From contig OU452203.1 in the NCBI GenBank assembly GCA_911728435.2, forward strand, positions 17,319,651 to 17,383,650: a DNA stretch of 64,000 bases, read 5' to 3'. Position 1 is the first letter of the stretch. Every line of letters starts with the position of its first letter. Shown here piece after piece: positions 44,501-59,500 of this stretch. The notes beneath the pieces are model-generated. The model was not told where the DNA came from. It made no database searches and was given only the letters and a program-made list of their open reading frames with translations. Both the position numbers and the translations under genes were made by a program. The stretch is from Apoderus coryli. Lineage: Eukaryota; Arthropoda; Insecta; Coleoptera; Attelabidae.

Positions 44501-47500
44501 TTCTTTTCTGCTGCATTCTTCTTTGTTGGGGTCGAGTTGTTGCGTTTTTTCTTTGGTGATGGTGTTCCTAATTGTTTTAGAATTTACATAATTAGTAGTG
44601 TAATTAATCAAGTAGAAAATAAAGTAGCAGTTGAAGCAGAAATTAAAATAGTTCTTGCACAATTTGGTTAAAGTTAAATTAATTAAAAAAGGGTTTTAAA
44701 TATAAGCGTTTTTACTACAGTTGAATAGACATAAATTGGCCCAAGCTCTGACATTTAAAATAACAAGCTAAACATTGGTGAAATTGTTAAGTAGTAGTAA
44801 GTATTCTAGTAAATATCTCCAAATTCCCTAAAAATTATCTTGAGGAAATTCGTTATTTTGAAAAAACCATCGCCATAATGGATTTGTTAAGTTTTAAAAA
44901 TAGCGACTGAATCGAGCATACGATTTTATTTGTTTTTACACTAAATTGTTTATCGTGTCTATCCTAATTAAAAATATTAAAATGTTTGAAGAAAAAAAAA
45001 AGCATTGTAATAGAACATACAGGGTTAAAATGTAATATATGGACCAATAGAACTCATGGAGCTAGTTTTCATGAGTAACATAAAAAAAGGCAGTTGAGCT
45101 TATCCGTGGAAGTATAAGTAAGTCTTTCCGAAACCTCCCACTGTCTGCAATAAAGTAAATTAGAGTAGACAGGCTCTAGTCACACGATCTACTCAACGAA
45201 CTTTCTAGTGTCCTTATCTACCGGTATATTAGCCGTCAAACAGAACGATTCAATAATTCAAACAGAACGATTCTAAATCTGCAAAGGCCATACCGAATTT
45301 ACGCAGCTAAGGAACAAATCGTCTTACTATCATTTGGTTGCAAACGGGGACTTTAAACTAATACTGCCTCATACATTCTAGGGTTAAATTTGAATGATTG
45401 AGGCTCCTCTGACAGAGGCAGAGTGGGGATGGATGGCACATGCAGGTTAGCTGAAATGAATAAATACGAGAATAGATACGAGTACAGAAAACTTGCACTT
45501 CCAATCATAAATATGTGCGACTAATACGTTGACGGAGATATTGATACAATTTTTTGATTTGTTGAACACACAAACATTGATCCAAAATTTTGGAAACATG
45601 ACTGTTCAAAATCAATACACAATATTTAACATTTTCACCATTTTTTAACGTATTTCAACCATTCAGATAATGCTATTTATATCACACTAATTTTGATAGC
45701 TTAAGAATTAATTATGACTTCAAAAATACCAAATGATCAAGATGCAGCTTTCGGCGTGCGATTACTGTGTTAGGAATAGCTAAACAGGAATGGGTGTAAG
45801 TGTAAACAGAACATTGAATGAGTTGCAAAGCAGGAATAAAGTTAATAGCATGCAGAAAATAAATAACACTTAAGTATATACAAAGGATAAATATAGTTAA
45901 GTACATAAAACTAAAAATGTAAATAGATTGTGCAACCTACCAGCCACACGCAAGATAGTGAGGAGGAAAATGAAGGGACATTCCTGTCTACGATAAATTA
46001 AACAAGAATTTGTTAAAAATATTTATAAAAAGAAAGAGTTTAACAGAATTTTGTAAATAAGATAAAGTTTAAGCCAGTGTGTTTAGTATAGTACCTACAT
46101 AAATATGGCAGATAAACATCAGAAGTAAGGAAATCCCTATGTACAAAAGAATAGTCCGCCCCCGGGGGAAAACCGTGACAGATATTGGAAAAACTAGACT
46201 TCAGTCACGAAAATTTAAGGGTTCAAGATTGCTATATCGGACTTAGATGTCTATTTTAGTGATTTGTGTAGAATAAGAATGAAAATAAATTTGAGAATAT
46301 TGAACTTGCGATTTTAATATACACTATTATTAAATAAGGAAAATAAGGATGTATCCAGGGAATTATAAGGGTCTTAATTAAGTCTCTGTCCGAGGTAATT
46401 AAGACTATTATAATTCCAGTGGTATTTAGGTAATGTTGTTTTCTAATTCAAGAACATTTTATTTATTAATTTAAATTTATTCTTTCAGGTATACGGCTAT
46501 GAGTATGCCAGTCAATATTTACTTCGATCTAGTAAGGCTGCGAAATGTTATGCTAGGAGATGCCAATGAATATTTTCTAGATATTTTTAATGCTTTTCGT
46601 AGATTTGGAAGTAGGTAATTGTTACTTTCAGAAAGATGCAATCCAAATTTTTATGGACTAAATCAACGATGCTAAAATCAATTGTAACCATACAGCAGAA
46701 TACCTATACTTCAAAGTATTAGATAAGTTCTTGAAGCGAAACAGCAAGGATTATTACAAACTAAAATTTTAGGATTGCCAGACTGATCTTCTTATATGGG
46801 ATACTGTTTTCGTCGGATTCATGCTACTGCCCTAGCCGATGAATTTTAAAGTGACAACTGACGCACGTTCGAGGAATATTTGGAAAAGATCATTGAATTA
46901 ATGAATAAAAGTAAATTCCAGAATTGTAGGTAGATTTATTAGCAATTACCAGAATTAATAAAAGTAGTTAGAAACGTACCTAAATTCCAATTTCATTGTT
47001 ACTTTTACTGGGAAGAATGAATTAATTCCCTATAATTTTTAATAATAGGGTATCCAAGACGATATAAGCTAATAATATTCCTGTCAGAAATAAAATATCT
47101 TCCCTCCCTTCGCCCGTAGTATACCTCTAAATTTTCAAATATCTGTCACTATTGTTCCCAAAGGGACATCCTGTATTTATATGCATACATAAAATGAACC
47201 ATTGAAAAGTTCCAAATAGGCAAATTTTAACAAAAATGTATATATTTAATAATGTCTATTAATCGTTTAAATAACTAATTTTGGTTATTTATTGAATTTT
47301 GTTTATTTTCTTTTTAAAATTGCATATCTATGTTAAAAGACAAATATAATCCTTATAAACACAGTTTTTTTTTGAGCCAATAATCAAATAGATATGTTTT
47401 TCATTACGGTTGTGTACTTATATATTAAAAAATCACACATTCCTTAATTCAAAAGACTGCTTCAACATTTTAAAGCGTGGGGTAAATGGTGGTGTCAGGT

Positions 47501-50500
47501 TTGTGACAAGGTTTGCTGCCCGACGATCGGTCTGTTTAGCCATCTTAGAGTTCACAACAGAAATCCCTGAGTTGGAATAATTCATACTCGTTAGCGAGTA
47601 AATGCTGATGATGGACCAAATTTCCAACATAACTAAAAGTCTTGTTATTTTATGTAACAAGCAAGTTACAAATAAAGCTCCCGCCAGGGGCGCATCTAGT
47701 GTTGGCAATAGGATTTAATGGAGTTGTTGCTTTTCGTCCGGTCATAGTTTGTGAACTCTGGGTCACCGAGCATATTGCCTGCTCACACTAGATGTCGCCA
47801 AAAACATCTTGATGCTATTATAAAATTGAGAGTAGCGTGGATGACTGTTAATATAATGCTTAGTTTCGATTACAGGTGGTAAACTTTTTATTATTTTTAA
47901 AAAGTTTTGTTGGAATACATTCTTCATGATATAGCATGTACTTGTTTATGCTAGACTCATATGCCAAATTTAGTAAAGGCGAATTAAAAGATTAGATTAA
48001 AAGAATTACAATTTCTTTCCCTTAACTCGGTTTAATTTTTAAAAATTCTAATTGACTAATGTAATAATTAGCACCTTACTGTTGTTTTTGTCTGATGATG
48101 ATCTTTGTACTGAAATTGGTGACAAAGTAAATTTTTTGTCTATGTTAGTTGTAAATTTGCAAACAAAAACCATTTATCTTAAAAACGGCACATTTTTCGG
48201 AAAAAAAGTTCAAATAAAAGTTGTTTGCTATTGTGGGGGAAAAACAATGGTGGCACCCATTAGCGAGTTTGTCAACCGTTTCAAGGTTATCGCAAGGTCA
48301 ACTCGTTTTTTCTTAATGGAAACATACTTTTCATTACCGAATCGGATTCTACATAAAAAAACAAATAACTTTTGTTAATGCATATTTTTGATTCCGATAA
48401 TAATTTTGGTTAATTTCTCTGTTTTCTAGAGCAGCATTTACCCCTTCTACTTGGAAGATATACCACTCCAAGAACGGGCAAATATGTGGTTTCAACATGA
48501 TGGCTGTCCTTCACATTATGCCAGAATTTCCCGTGAAGTGTTAGATCATGAATACCCTGATCGATGGATTGGAAGAGGTGGCCCCATTGTGTGGCCTGCT
48601 AGGTCACCGGATTTAACGCTCCTCGATTTCTTTTTATGGGTAGTATTAAAGAAGTAGTCTATCAGAACGCCCCAACTACACCGGAAAATATGATGGAACG
48701 CATTAGAAATGCTTGCAGAAATGTGACCGCGGAGAGAATATTATTCAGTCAGGAATCCTTCATAAAGCGAATTGATAAGTGCATTGAAGTTGGAGGTCAT
48801 CATTTTGAGCATTTATTATAATAAATTTCAAGGACTCTAGATTGCAAGAAATAGAACAATTTTTGTTAAAAATTACCATTTTAGAACTTGTATAAAATAA
48901 TATTTTTCATATTCAACAGAAGACACATAGAAAATCATAACGGCAAAATTGCCACAATGAATGTGACTCATTAACGCCCTTACGTCTCGGTGGCGGTTTT
49001 AACAAATCATCCAAACTAAATGTCCGTGCGGTGGCTGGCGAATAACCACCACAGCCACCCCCACTACCCCCACTCGTTGCAGCGTGTGGACTGGTGAGGC
49101 TGAGGATTGACGGTTTTCGTATACCAAGTCGCCCAAAAAGGGATCGTGGCGGAACACCGCTGCCAGTGCCACTGCCAGGTCCTGGACTTGGTGTCACTGC
49201 AACAGCATTTGTAGCACCTGAAGCGGCTGCAAGTTGTTCTCTAACCGAGGTGCTGCGTAAACTGTGAACTGGTAATCGAAAATATATAACAATTGAATAT
49301 GGTTTAGTTAGCGATTTCATAGTATTTTAAAATTATCCGAAAGAGAATGGCATAGTAATGTTATTTTTTGAAAATTAGAAGGTTCAAGGAAATTATCCAC
49401 TGCAATAAACACCGGATAGTCTTATCCTAATTAACATATTTATGGCTTTCGAAAAATAAACGCACATTGCCAAGCACATATGACTTTGAAATTCGTGGTC
49501 ATTTAAAAACCCGCGATGTATGGAAGAGGCCATCGTAAGGAATACTGACGGATCAAAATATGAACACTGGCATATGTGGGCTCTCTGAATATATTGGCAA
49601 AAGTCCCACAATATTCCAAGCAGAGATCATCGTCATGAATCGCCATTGTCTGACAGTCAAGCTGCATTAAAATTACTAATTTCATGCATCTTCCCGTCAA
49701 AGCAAACAGCTTCTAACTGGCAGCTCAACAGAACATAATTACTCTTACTTGAGTGCCGGCACACGAATGCATAGAGGCAAACGAAATTTAGAATTAAAAT
49801 CCAAAGCTTATTAAGTGGATGAAAGGTCTTATGGGCGTTAGTGAGGACGAAATATCGATTACAGAACACGTACCATGTGACTGTATGACACTGTTCTGCA
49901 AAAAGCTCAAATAGCTTGAAAGGGTGACTTTAATACCTGATGAAGCAAGGGAGTCTGACTCCTGAAAGACCATCAACTTTAAGGTAACTGAGTGATCTCT
50001 ATAGATTTCACGAAAGATCTCTTAAGAGGAGAGATTAAAAGGTCTAAATGACTGTGCTGCAAAAAAACTGAGTTATACGTACTTCGGTTACGACTCTCTT
50101 CTTCGGCCAGCAATTTTTCTATTTTCTCTGGAAAATGTCTCTTTGCACACCATACCAATCCAATAACACCCATAACAACAAAAACAGTCATTAAACCCAA
50201 CCAGAAGGGCTCATGTAGCATACGTTCACTCAAAGGTTTATATGGAATACGTAACATACGTTTTTCACATTTGGCACCTCAAAATGAAAACAAATAAAAA
50301 TATCATTGATAGGTATATCGCTTGATATAGTAGTAGTGATTACCATACCTTCCCACCAAGCATGACACTGACAATAAAACCCATCACCCTTTTCAATACA
50401 GGTTCCACGACTCTCACATGGATTTCCTTCACACGGTTTCCGTTTCTGTTCGCAAGTGGGACCGATATACGCTGATTTACAATGACACTTGTAACTAGTA

Positions 50501-53500
50501 TTCGTCAAGGCACAGGAACCAAACACGCACGGTTCCAGTTCACATTTGTTTAAAGCACAAAATAGCCCTAAAACTCAAAATGAATAATTATTGATCAACC
50601 TCTTTGGTTAATGCCACTATATTACTGTATCATAATATCCATCTCGAAATGAAAATAATACGTTTAATAACCAATTTTTATGTAACCTTTTGAGTTTTTG
50701 GTTATGAGTTTCACCTTTATAGGGTGAATTTACGACTGCAGATACACTAACGTTCTTATAAATATCGATAATTTTTATCGACAAATACTAAAATATTTTA
50801 TGGCATATGATACGAGTATAAGGTCCCAATAATTTATTACTTAAGTTCTCCCGTAATATTACCTGTAAAATGTCCAGCACATTGACAAACATTTCTGGAT
50901 TTTTTCCGTACACATTTTCCATCATTTAGACATGGATTTGGATTGCATGATTCCACTTCAATACTATGATGTTTCAAAATTTTTGTTTTGTACGTTTCAT
51001 CAGCTAAAATCTTAACAAGAACTATACTCAACATTTTAAATTTTATTATTTTATTTTATTTCTTCTGCGCTATAAAATAACGAGACTGATGTTAAAGTTT
51101 ATTTTGCTTTGTGTATAAAAATAACTTTAAACTTGTTCAAGTATAAGAAAATTGCCGACGACTTATTTTACTTTTTTTACAATTCTATTTCTTTATTCAC
51201 AACTAACAACAATGAAATCTAATAACTTGATTTTACATACAATAAAATTAAATTTTAAACATTATTCCCAACCAAAAAAAGAATGTAATAATAAGCCACC
51301 AAGAATCTATTTCCAGTTCTTCTCAGTGTTGATTAATAAGCAAAGGGCAAGTCTTGGATAAGCATAAGAGTTATTGGCCTTTATCGGGTAAAAATTAGCT
51401 AAAAGAACAATTAGAGTGAAACCTAGAGAAGCATCTCAAATAATGGGAATTTTGCGAGTTTCTCCTTCGATTATGCAGGGCTTTTTTTTATAAAAAATAA
51501 AAGTGGCCATGGTGCAAAAACTGAAAAATCGTACATATATGCTTGTTTATTTGTTTTTCCACAAAATCTATTCATATGGAATTCGTTACCGATTTATCTA
51601 CTGAAACTTTATATTAGCCTTTAAAAGATTTATTTCAAGAAGAGGAATACCTTCTGATATATATTCTGATAACGGTAGTAGCTTTATCGGTGGTTATAAT
51701 CAAATCGATACAAACTTATGTGTTAATTGGCGTTTTATATCAAGTTTTTCTCCTAATTACGGTGGATTCTGGGAAGCTGCCATTAAATCAGCCAAATATG
51801 ATTTAAAACGTGTGTTTTCAAATACATTATTATACATTTTATACTGTTATAGTTGAAATTGAAGCTATTTTGAACTCTAAACCTTTATCTGTTATTTCTT
51901 CTAATCCTAATAATATGTCTGCTTCAACTCCTGCTCCTTTCCTTATCGGAGTTGGACATAATAATAAAATGTTTTACACCAATAGTCACTTGCGTAACAT
52001 CGATCTCTACGATAAGTTGACGACGAACTGAAATCTTGTGTTTAATTGAACAGAATGTAATAGTATAAACTAGACGAAACAAGCTCTCTCATCCTTTCGT
52101 ATTATGATTGTAAACAGTAGTTTACAATCATAACTTGAGATGTGAATTACTATTCACATCTCAAGTTTGCACATTCTCATTTTGTCTCTTTAAATGTTGT
52201 AAGAACATGTGCCTACAGCTAAGCAATATTTCTTTGTCAGAACTGTAAGTATTTTCAGACTAACAAAATATTTAATCTATTTGAAAAAGAGAACAGAATC
52301 AGTTTCGAATCAACTGTTTTGACAAAATTATTAAGAAATCTATTCTTTAGAAATTACACAGACACACACACGTGTTTCAAATTTATAGGATATACTTTTT
52401 CAAATGACAACGACGTTAAAAATTGTTTTTCCAGATTTGTTGTTCAATCATAAGAAATGCTTGAAACCATCATACTATGTGTACAGACCCTCATGAAAAT
52501 TATCGGAAGACTATAATTGATACCTAATAGGTAAGAACATTCAAAGCTAAATTCTTAGGCTTCTGTTGCTTCCAACTGTCATGTCATTTTGCTGAAGATG
52601 ATATAAAAAATCAAATCGGTGACAAGGAGAGAAAAGAGTTTTCTTTAACAAAATAAAATATCTTCATTGAAATTCGTACCTTGAGCGTCCCATTAAGAGG
52701 AATTCCAGTTGTTCCACCGCTTTGCCGTATATACAAAGTATTGAAAAACGATGATATGTATACAGGTGTTTCGAAAAAAATCACTACATCTTCAGGATGA
52801 TTTTCAAGATGACATAGTCTCCACACTGTGCCATTTACATCAGAATAATGATCGATTATCTGAAAGGAGATGCGTAGTAAATTACTAAAAGAGAAACACT
52901 TAGCCGCAGCAGCAAATGATAGTTGCTCGTAAACATCTTAAGCTGCCACAGTACAATTGTGCTTTACACACCTCTATTAATCCATCTTTTTGCCCATAAC
53001 AGTTTTGAGTAGTTAACTTGAGATTATTGAGTTCGAGAGAGATTACAAAGCCTACAGGAGCTACCAAATGCTGCAAGAAATCAACGTTCACAGCTGGTTT
53101 ATCTGGATAGTTCAGATGTGCAAGGGTTCCTGAAAATCCACCAAAAACTAGTTAGTTGCGTTTTGGCATTTAAGCGGTTTTTAATGAACAATCCTCGTAT
53201 TATTTTACGTAAAAGAGAAACTGCTTACCTACAGTATAATTTTCCAATTTAATAATTCTCTCATCCTTGTAGTCTGCTGTGATTTTATAAACAGCCCTGA
53301 ATCCGATCCCTTTAGGGTGATTTCCCGTTCTTAATTTCACTTTCAATCTGTCATTTTGCGAGATGAATACGCCATCTGTGACTACAGCGTCTGTGTTGTA
53401 CGGTCTTTGTTAGAACAGTGAAATGGAAAAATAATTAAATGGAAAACTTGATTCTATTATAAAGTAATTGACAAGCGAAGCTAGATTAATGGACATTTAT

Positions 53501-56500
53501 ATTACCTAAAAAAATCTGAGTGTTCTCCCAGTTGAAGCTCAAGCACTGTCTCCAAATTACCATTAATATTCCTTTCAGCATTTTTCGCAATATCTACTTC
53601 GGAAAATTTCAGCCAGACTCGTTTGCCTGGTGGGCCCTAAAACACATTTATGTTTTTTAAATTAACATAATTCACACATGTTGATCTGCTAATATCAGAC
53701 AGAAACTCTGATAGTCTGAGGTGAGTTCAGAACATACATTGCAAACCATACATAGTGTCAATTGTGGTCGATTTATGTACAATTTCATTGACGCTGGATA
53801 TAGCGTTTTTGAGGGCACCACATGTCATTTTTTGACGCCTGCGTCCTCGAAAAAAAGTTGATTTTGAGTGAACTTTTCACGAAGACGCTGCTGCAAAACG
53901 AGTGAATTCTTTCAAAAGAATGAATTCCGAACACATACGTTAAAATCTCTATTAATTACCTGTGATGGTGTGGTACGGCCAATTTGGATAAAATGTTTTC
54001 AAGAATCTAGTACTTCCAGTTTGTTATAACGCAAGTGGGTGTCAACTTCCTTATTTTAAATACGACCCTATATTTGATATTTGTAATAATTTTACGATTT
54101 AGTGTAGGGATTAAATTGTTCTAAACGCGAATTTTAATGGATTCTGACAGTGCAAACGAAATTTCATGTACACCCCCAGAAATCCGTGCAGCCGCACAAG
54201 CAGCATCACTAGAATTACGTCCAGAAAAATCACGAAAAAATTACAATATTGTATATAACAAGAAGAAATAGAACCAACTCATTTTCCGAAGACACTTTTT
54301 TAGTAGGTATATTATATTTATAAGAAATATCAATTTTCAAAATGTAAAATCAAATTATTCGTAGAAAAAAATTTGGCAAAATGGGTAAACACATTGCAGA
54401 ATATTTGAAACTACCAAGTCCAGAAAGATACACAGGGCATTGCCTTCGGCGATCTTCTGCCACTTTGTATGCCGATGGGGGCGCAAATATTACAGCCCTA
54501 TAACGTCAGAATAGAAAAAGCTAGAACAATGTTCACACAAATGAAGCACTTCCTCTGCTGTCGAGATCTCAGCATGACGCTCAAGAAGAGAATGATAAAA
54601 TGCTATATTTTCTCAGCATTGTTGTATGGTGTCGAGGCTTGGACGTTGTCGCGAAGCAACAGAAAAAAGGATCAAGAGTTTTGAACTATGGATATATCGG
54701 AGACTCCTACGGTTGACCGAGTCACCAACGACGAGGTCCTTTGAAAAATGAACTGCCAACTAACCCTCATGAATACAATAAAACAACGCAAACTTGAGTA
54801 TTTGGGCCATGTCATGAGAAGCCCTGTCAAGTATCGCCTGCTACAACTGTTCGTGCAAGGTAAGGTGGAAGGGAGAAGGGGTCCAGGTAGAAGGAGAATT
54901 TCCTGGCTCGCCAACTTATGGAAGTGACTTCCATAGAATTGTTCCGCGCTGCAGCCAACAAAGTGCGCATTGCCATGATGATAGCCAACACCCGGAACGG
55001 ATAAGACCGACGAAGCAGAAGAAAATGTCACGGGGGTTGGAAATCAGCCTCAGTAGCTGAAGGCTATATTGTTGACTCCAAGAAAAATAAAATGGAAACT
55101 GCTAACAAAATTTTGCATCAAATCAATCCAAATTATATTAGTATTTCGAATGCAAATCAATGTCCATCAGACATGCGTTCGGGGAATGCACAAATTGCGA
55201 CTTTAATCAAAGCCTAAAAAATTGTCCAAACGCCTATTATAACGCTAGTACTTAAAAGTAAAAAAAATTCTAAATAAATTTATACGTAATGACGTGCTTT
55301 ATTGCAATGTAAATTACCTGTATGGTGAACATGCAATCCAAATTCGATAACAAAAAATTAGGGTAATTCGGACTAGTGAAAACACCTTCTTTCGCTGTAA
55401 GGGTTTGCGTGGGACACGCTGACACGTCAACTGCATACCATTTTAGTGAAAACCTGACGAAAAAGTATTAATTATATAAGGCTTACCTACTTCAAACAAC
55501 AAAACTAATAAAAATGCAATGTGTACTGCTTACCCACTTGCTGATATGGAATAATCTGAATGAAATGTAATTCCTACTTCATTCGATTGCGACACAAAAT
55601 CAAATTTACGAATTGATTCGGCTTCGTGGTTACCACAAAATTTATTTACATCATCAGATTCACTGCCATTTTTAAAAATGGATCGAATTTCGAAGTAATC
55701 GTACAAACATTCTAATTGCGGTTCAATGTCAATTGTGTCGAAGTGGATAACTAGACGAGTTCTTTCAGGACCAACAAGCCTATAAAAAATACAGTGACAG
55801 CCAAAAGTCACACATACATTCGATAAAATTTGAAGGACATTTTTTTTGGAAGAAGATGGAGATAACCATAGTTGCATATGTTTTTTTTATGGAACTCCTT
55901 CTATAATATAAATTTTTTTGATCCTTCATAAGATTATAACAATATTGTATTATTATAAAATTCATCTAAAGTCAACGGTTATCGACATAATTACGGTTGA
56001 ATAGCACAAAACGCATTTTTTTAACTGTTAAAGTCTCCTTGGCTTTTACCTTCTTGTCAATTTTTGCAAATAAGACTATTTTAAAAACTGATAATAAAAT
56101 TATTGAACACCAATTGCCCCGTCTGTCGTAAGAGTTAAAAGTGATAAAACAAGATGAATCATTCATAATAATTACACTTACAATATACAGTGTGTACACA
56201 ACGTAGGGATAAATACGTTTTTCCAAAAAATAAAATTTCCGGAAAAATTTTCGGACACGTTAATTGTTGTTTAGGAATGTCCATCTTTAGACGTGTTACC
56301 CGCATCTGTGATGTCATCGCTGTTCGGGCTATGACGTCACTAATATTTTTTTCAAAAGACAACCGAAAAATTGGTCATGTTACATCAAGAAATTTTTTAG
56401 TTTTAAAGATCTTATTGTTGGTTTTTTTTTGATAAAAAATACATTTTTATTTTTATGATTTCTTATTGAAGTAGCTATGTTCTTGACGTACCTTTAGTTG

Positions 56501-59500
56501 TGAAGTTGACTGCTTTTCGCGAAGAAAATAAATAAAATGCGTCTTTCTGATACGCAGAGGCGACAGAGTACGACCGGAGCTTGAAGGAGTTGTACTGTTT
56601 AATGTCAAATACCCGGATAGGCATATAACTCAATCAGCAGTATGCAAAGTAAGAAGTAAGTATCGAGAAACTGGCACTGTTGAAGAGGGATTAACCATCC
56701 CCAAGTTACGTAAGGAAAACTTGTCTGCAGCCTTTGCGGATAAGCTCTGGATCTGATCATTTGCCCAACATAGTGGAATACAATGTTTGGACTGTCGTTT
56801 GGTTTCGCGAATGTAAGTTTTCGACAACTGACACCTACCTAGTACCGTCAGTACTTTGTGTCCTTTCTCAAATTTTGAAACCTACCGTTTGACCGTTGAA
56901 TATGATAAGGAAGACTCTTTCATTGTTAAATCCATTTCTTCTTTGATATCAAGCATGTTTTTCTGATTTTTATAATTTCACGAAATATTAGACCTATACT
57001 AGCACAATCTTCGTAATTTAGAGTAGAATCAAATTATAGAGTGAAAAATTCGCGGCAGGACCTGCTCTAGAACAACATGGTAAAATATGTTTTTAAAAAA
57101 AATAACGGAAACTCCTACACGCTGTTTTTGTGGTTAACTATAAAATTTCCAACAAAACCATCAGCGACCAAATTGTTTTTTAATGTAGTTTTTGTAATAA
57201 TAATCCATTTAACACACCTAGCTGGGTACATTTTATTACTTAACTACCCAGGTAATGGAAAATATATTAAAGCTTTTAAGTAAAGCAAATAAAATAACAC
57301 ATACAGGGTTATTCATATGTATGGAAGAACATTAATATCTTCTTTCTTCGCAAAAACACGTAAATAGGTTCTAAATCAAGCGCATTTTTGGCGGTGAGCT
57401 TTCTTTTGTACCGTCAGCCCCTTAACCCCCAGCGACCCCAATTTTTTTTTGTCATATGTAAAGTATCAGTTTTTTTAAACTAAGAAACACCACTCTCAAA
57501 ATTTTGTACAGGAAACCATATTATTATATTATATATGCTGAAAAAATCAGAGAAAGTTTTGCATTTTTATTAATACAGTTTAAGATTTTTAAATGTGCCA
57601 AAATGACCGCCGTTTGCTAAAACCCAATAGTGTGGTACTGAAAGTGGCTTTTGCAGAAAATAACCCCAATAGGAATTGAGAAAATTAATTCATCTAAAGG
57701 TGATATTATCGCAAAACCTAGTACGGCTACAATAATGAAGCAAACATCATTTAGTTTAGACCATTAAACTTTCATTATTAACTTACTTTCAAAACTCTTA
57801 TAATCACAGAATCTCCGCAAATATACTTTAAATTAAGATTTTAAAACAAATATAACTGTCTATTGTAATGGTATTCATAAGGACAACCCATATATTGTAG
57901 AAGTAAGTTTTAGTGAATTCAGTGTTTTTATTAGGTACTTCGATGTTTTAACTATTTTATGACAAAAGTTTGATGATGTTGGTCATTACTTTATTCAAAC
58001 GAAATAACTTATCCATTATTAAAGGGAGTGTCAGTTTCAAATAAAAGAAAACAAACAAAAACTTTCGAAGTCAACTCCACACAATATTTACATCTTGATG
58101 TTATCGTGTTTGTGAGTTGTTTAGAGTTTGACACATATGTTTTTTCAACTGGAGTGATGATGGCTTGCTAAGCCGAAACTAGTTTCATATTTGAATTAAA
58201 TATTGTGTGGAGTTGACTTTGAAAGTTTTTGTTTGTTTTCTTTTATTTTATTAATTTATTAATATATGCCTACTGTTAATGCCTGCAAATGTACTTAAAT
58301 TGCCAAGTAATCGAAACTTACTTGACAAAAAAATCCAGATTGTTGAAGTAGTTGCCAGGGAAATTCGGACTGGTCAAGTTTCCATTTGTACCATTCAGCG
58401 TTTTATTGAAATTGACCCCAACATCTAACAGCTGGTGTCTTCTTTTACATATGTAACCTCCTACATGAGAACACCTGCAATGAATTTTAGAATGGGAAGT
58501 TAAAATTAGATTTTAATTTAACATATTTTACTTGGTTTTCAGAATTATTCTGTTCACGTTATTTTGAGTATTTTTTCATTATAACGGATTATGGTGTGCT
58601 TATGAAATTTTAACTTAAAAGGGGTAAAAATATAAAACAAGGATAATGTGATGAAGGATAGAACTTAGATATTTTGAGAGAAACAATAGACTTTGGTATA
58701 AAACACTTAGGTAGGTACTATTCTTAAAAGGTTGATAAGAAAGAATTTAACACTTACTTTTGTGATTGCCAGTATAAGCCGCTAGGCTTTAATGCCGTAG
58801 CTGATGGAGTCCAACGAATTCCTAGACATCGCTCTTCGTTCTTGCTCGATTTACTATTTGTGTCCGAGGCGAATAATTTACTATTAGTGAACGAACCAGT
58901 ATATTCCATAGGAGTACCGTCAATCCAGCCAAAGTCTGATGAAGAATCGCTTTCGGCACGGCCTCCTAACCTAGGCCGGCAGTAAGTTTAAACAGTGACT
59001 TAAAAATCTTTGCAAAATTCAGAGAAAAATTAACACTTAAATCATTCTTAACCATTACTTTTGGTTCCATTTCATTAAACTCTTTTCAAAAACTTATTTT
59101 CTGTTTGGGTCATATTAAGGCTTACATGCCTTCGCTGCTGCTGGATTATCACTGGCAAAAACTGTCACTGATACAAAGTTTGCACTATAACTGTAATCAT
59201 TGATATATTGACATAAAAGTACAATTATTATTGAGTTGAGTTGTTTGCAATGTCGTTTAAGTTGAGTTTATTCGCGCTCACGCAAACTTGCTTTGAGGAA
59301 GCTGACAGAATGTTTAGCTACTATAAATTTCACGCAGGATTTATCCAGGAGTATTGTTTCTATATATTCTTTGCCCAACATCTGTTAGAATTATCCAAAT
59401 CATCGAAGGTTCTAAGCATATGTACATGATATGGAGCAAATTCATTGCATTAGCGATTTAGCAGTATAGATATTTTGGTTTATCGCAACTCAGATAACTA

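Noticed and set aside
46480..46625. Possible exon VYGYEYASQYLL after an acceptor-like site on the plus strand
   Set aside because: No donor, stops soon after, no family match, and it lies antisense inside a host intron.
51003..51010. Alternative acceptor ATTTTAG for exon 50863-51010
   Set aside because: It has a better pyrimidine context but gives the wrong phase after the preceding exon, which ends on a complete codon; the acceptor seven bases upstream keeps frame.
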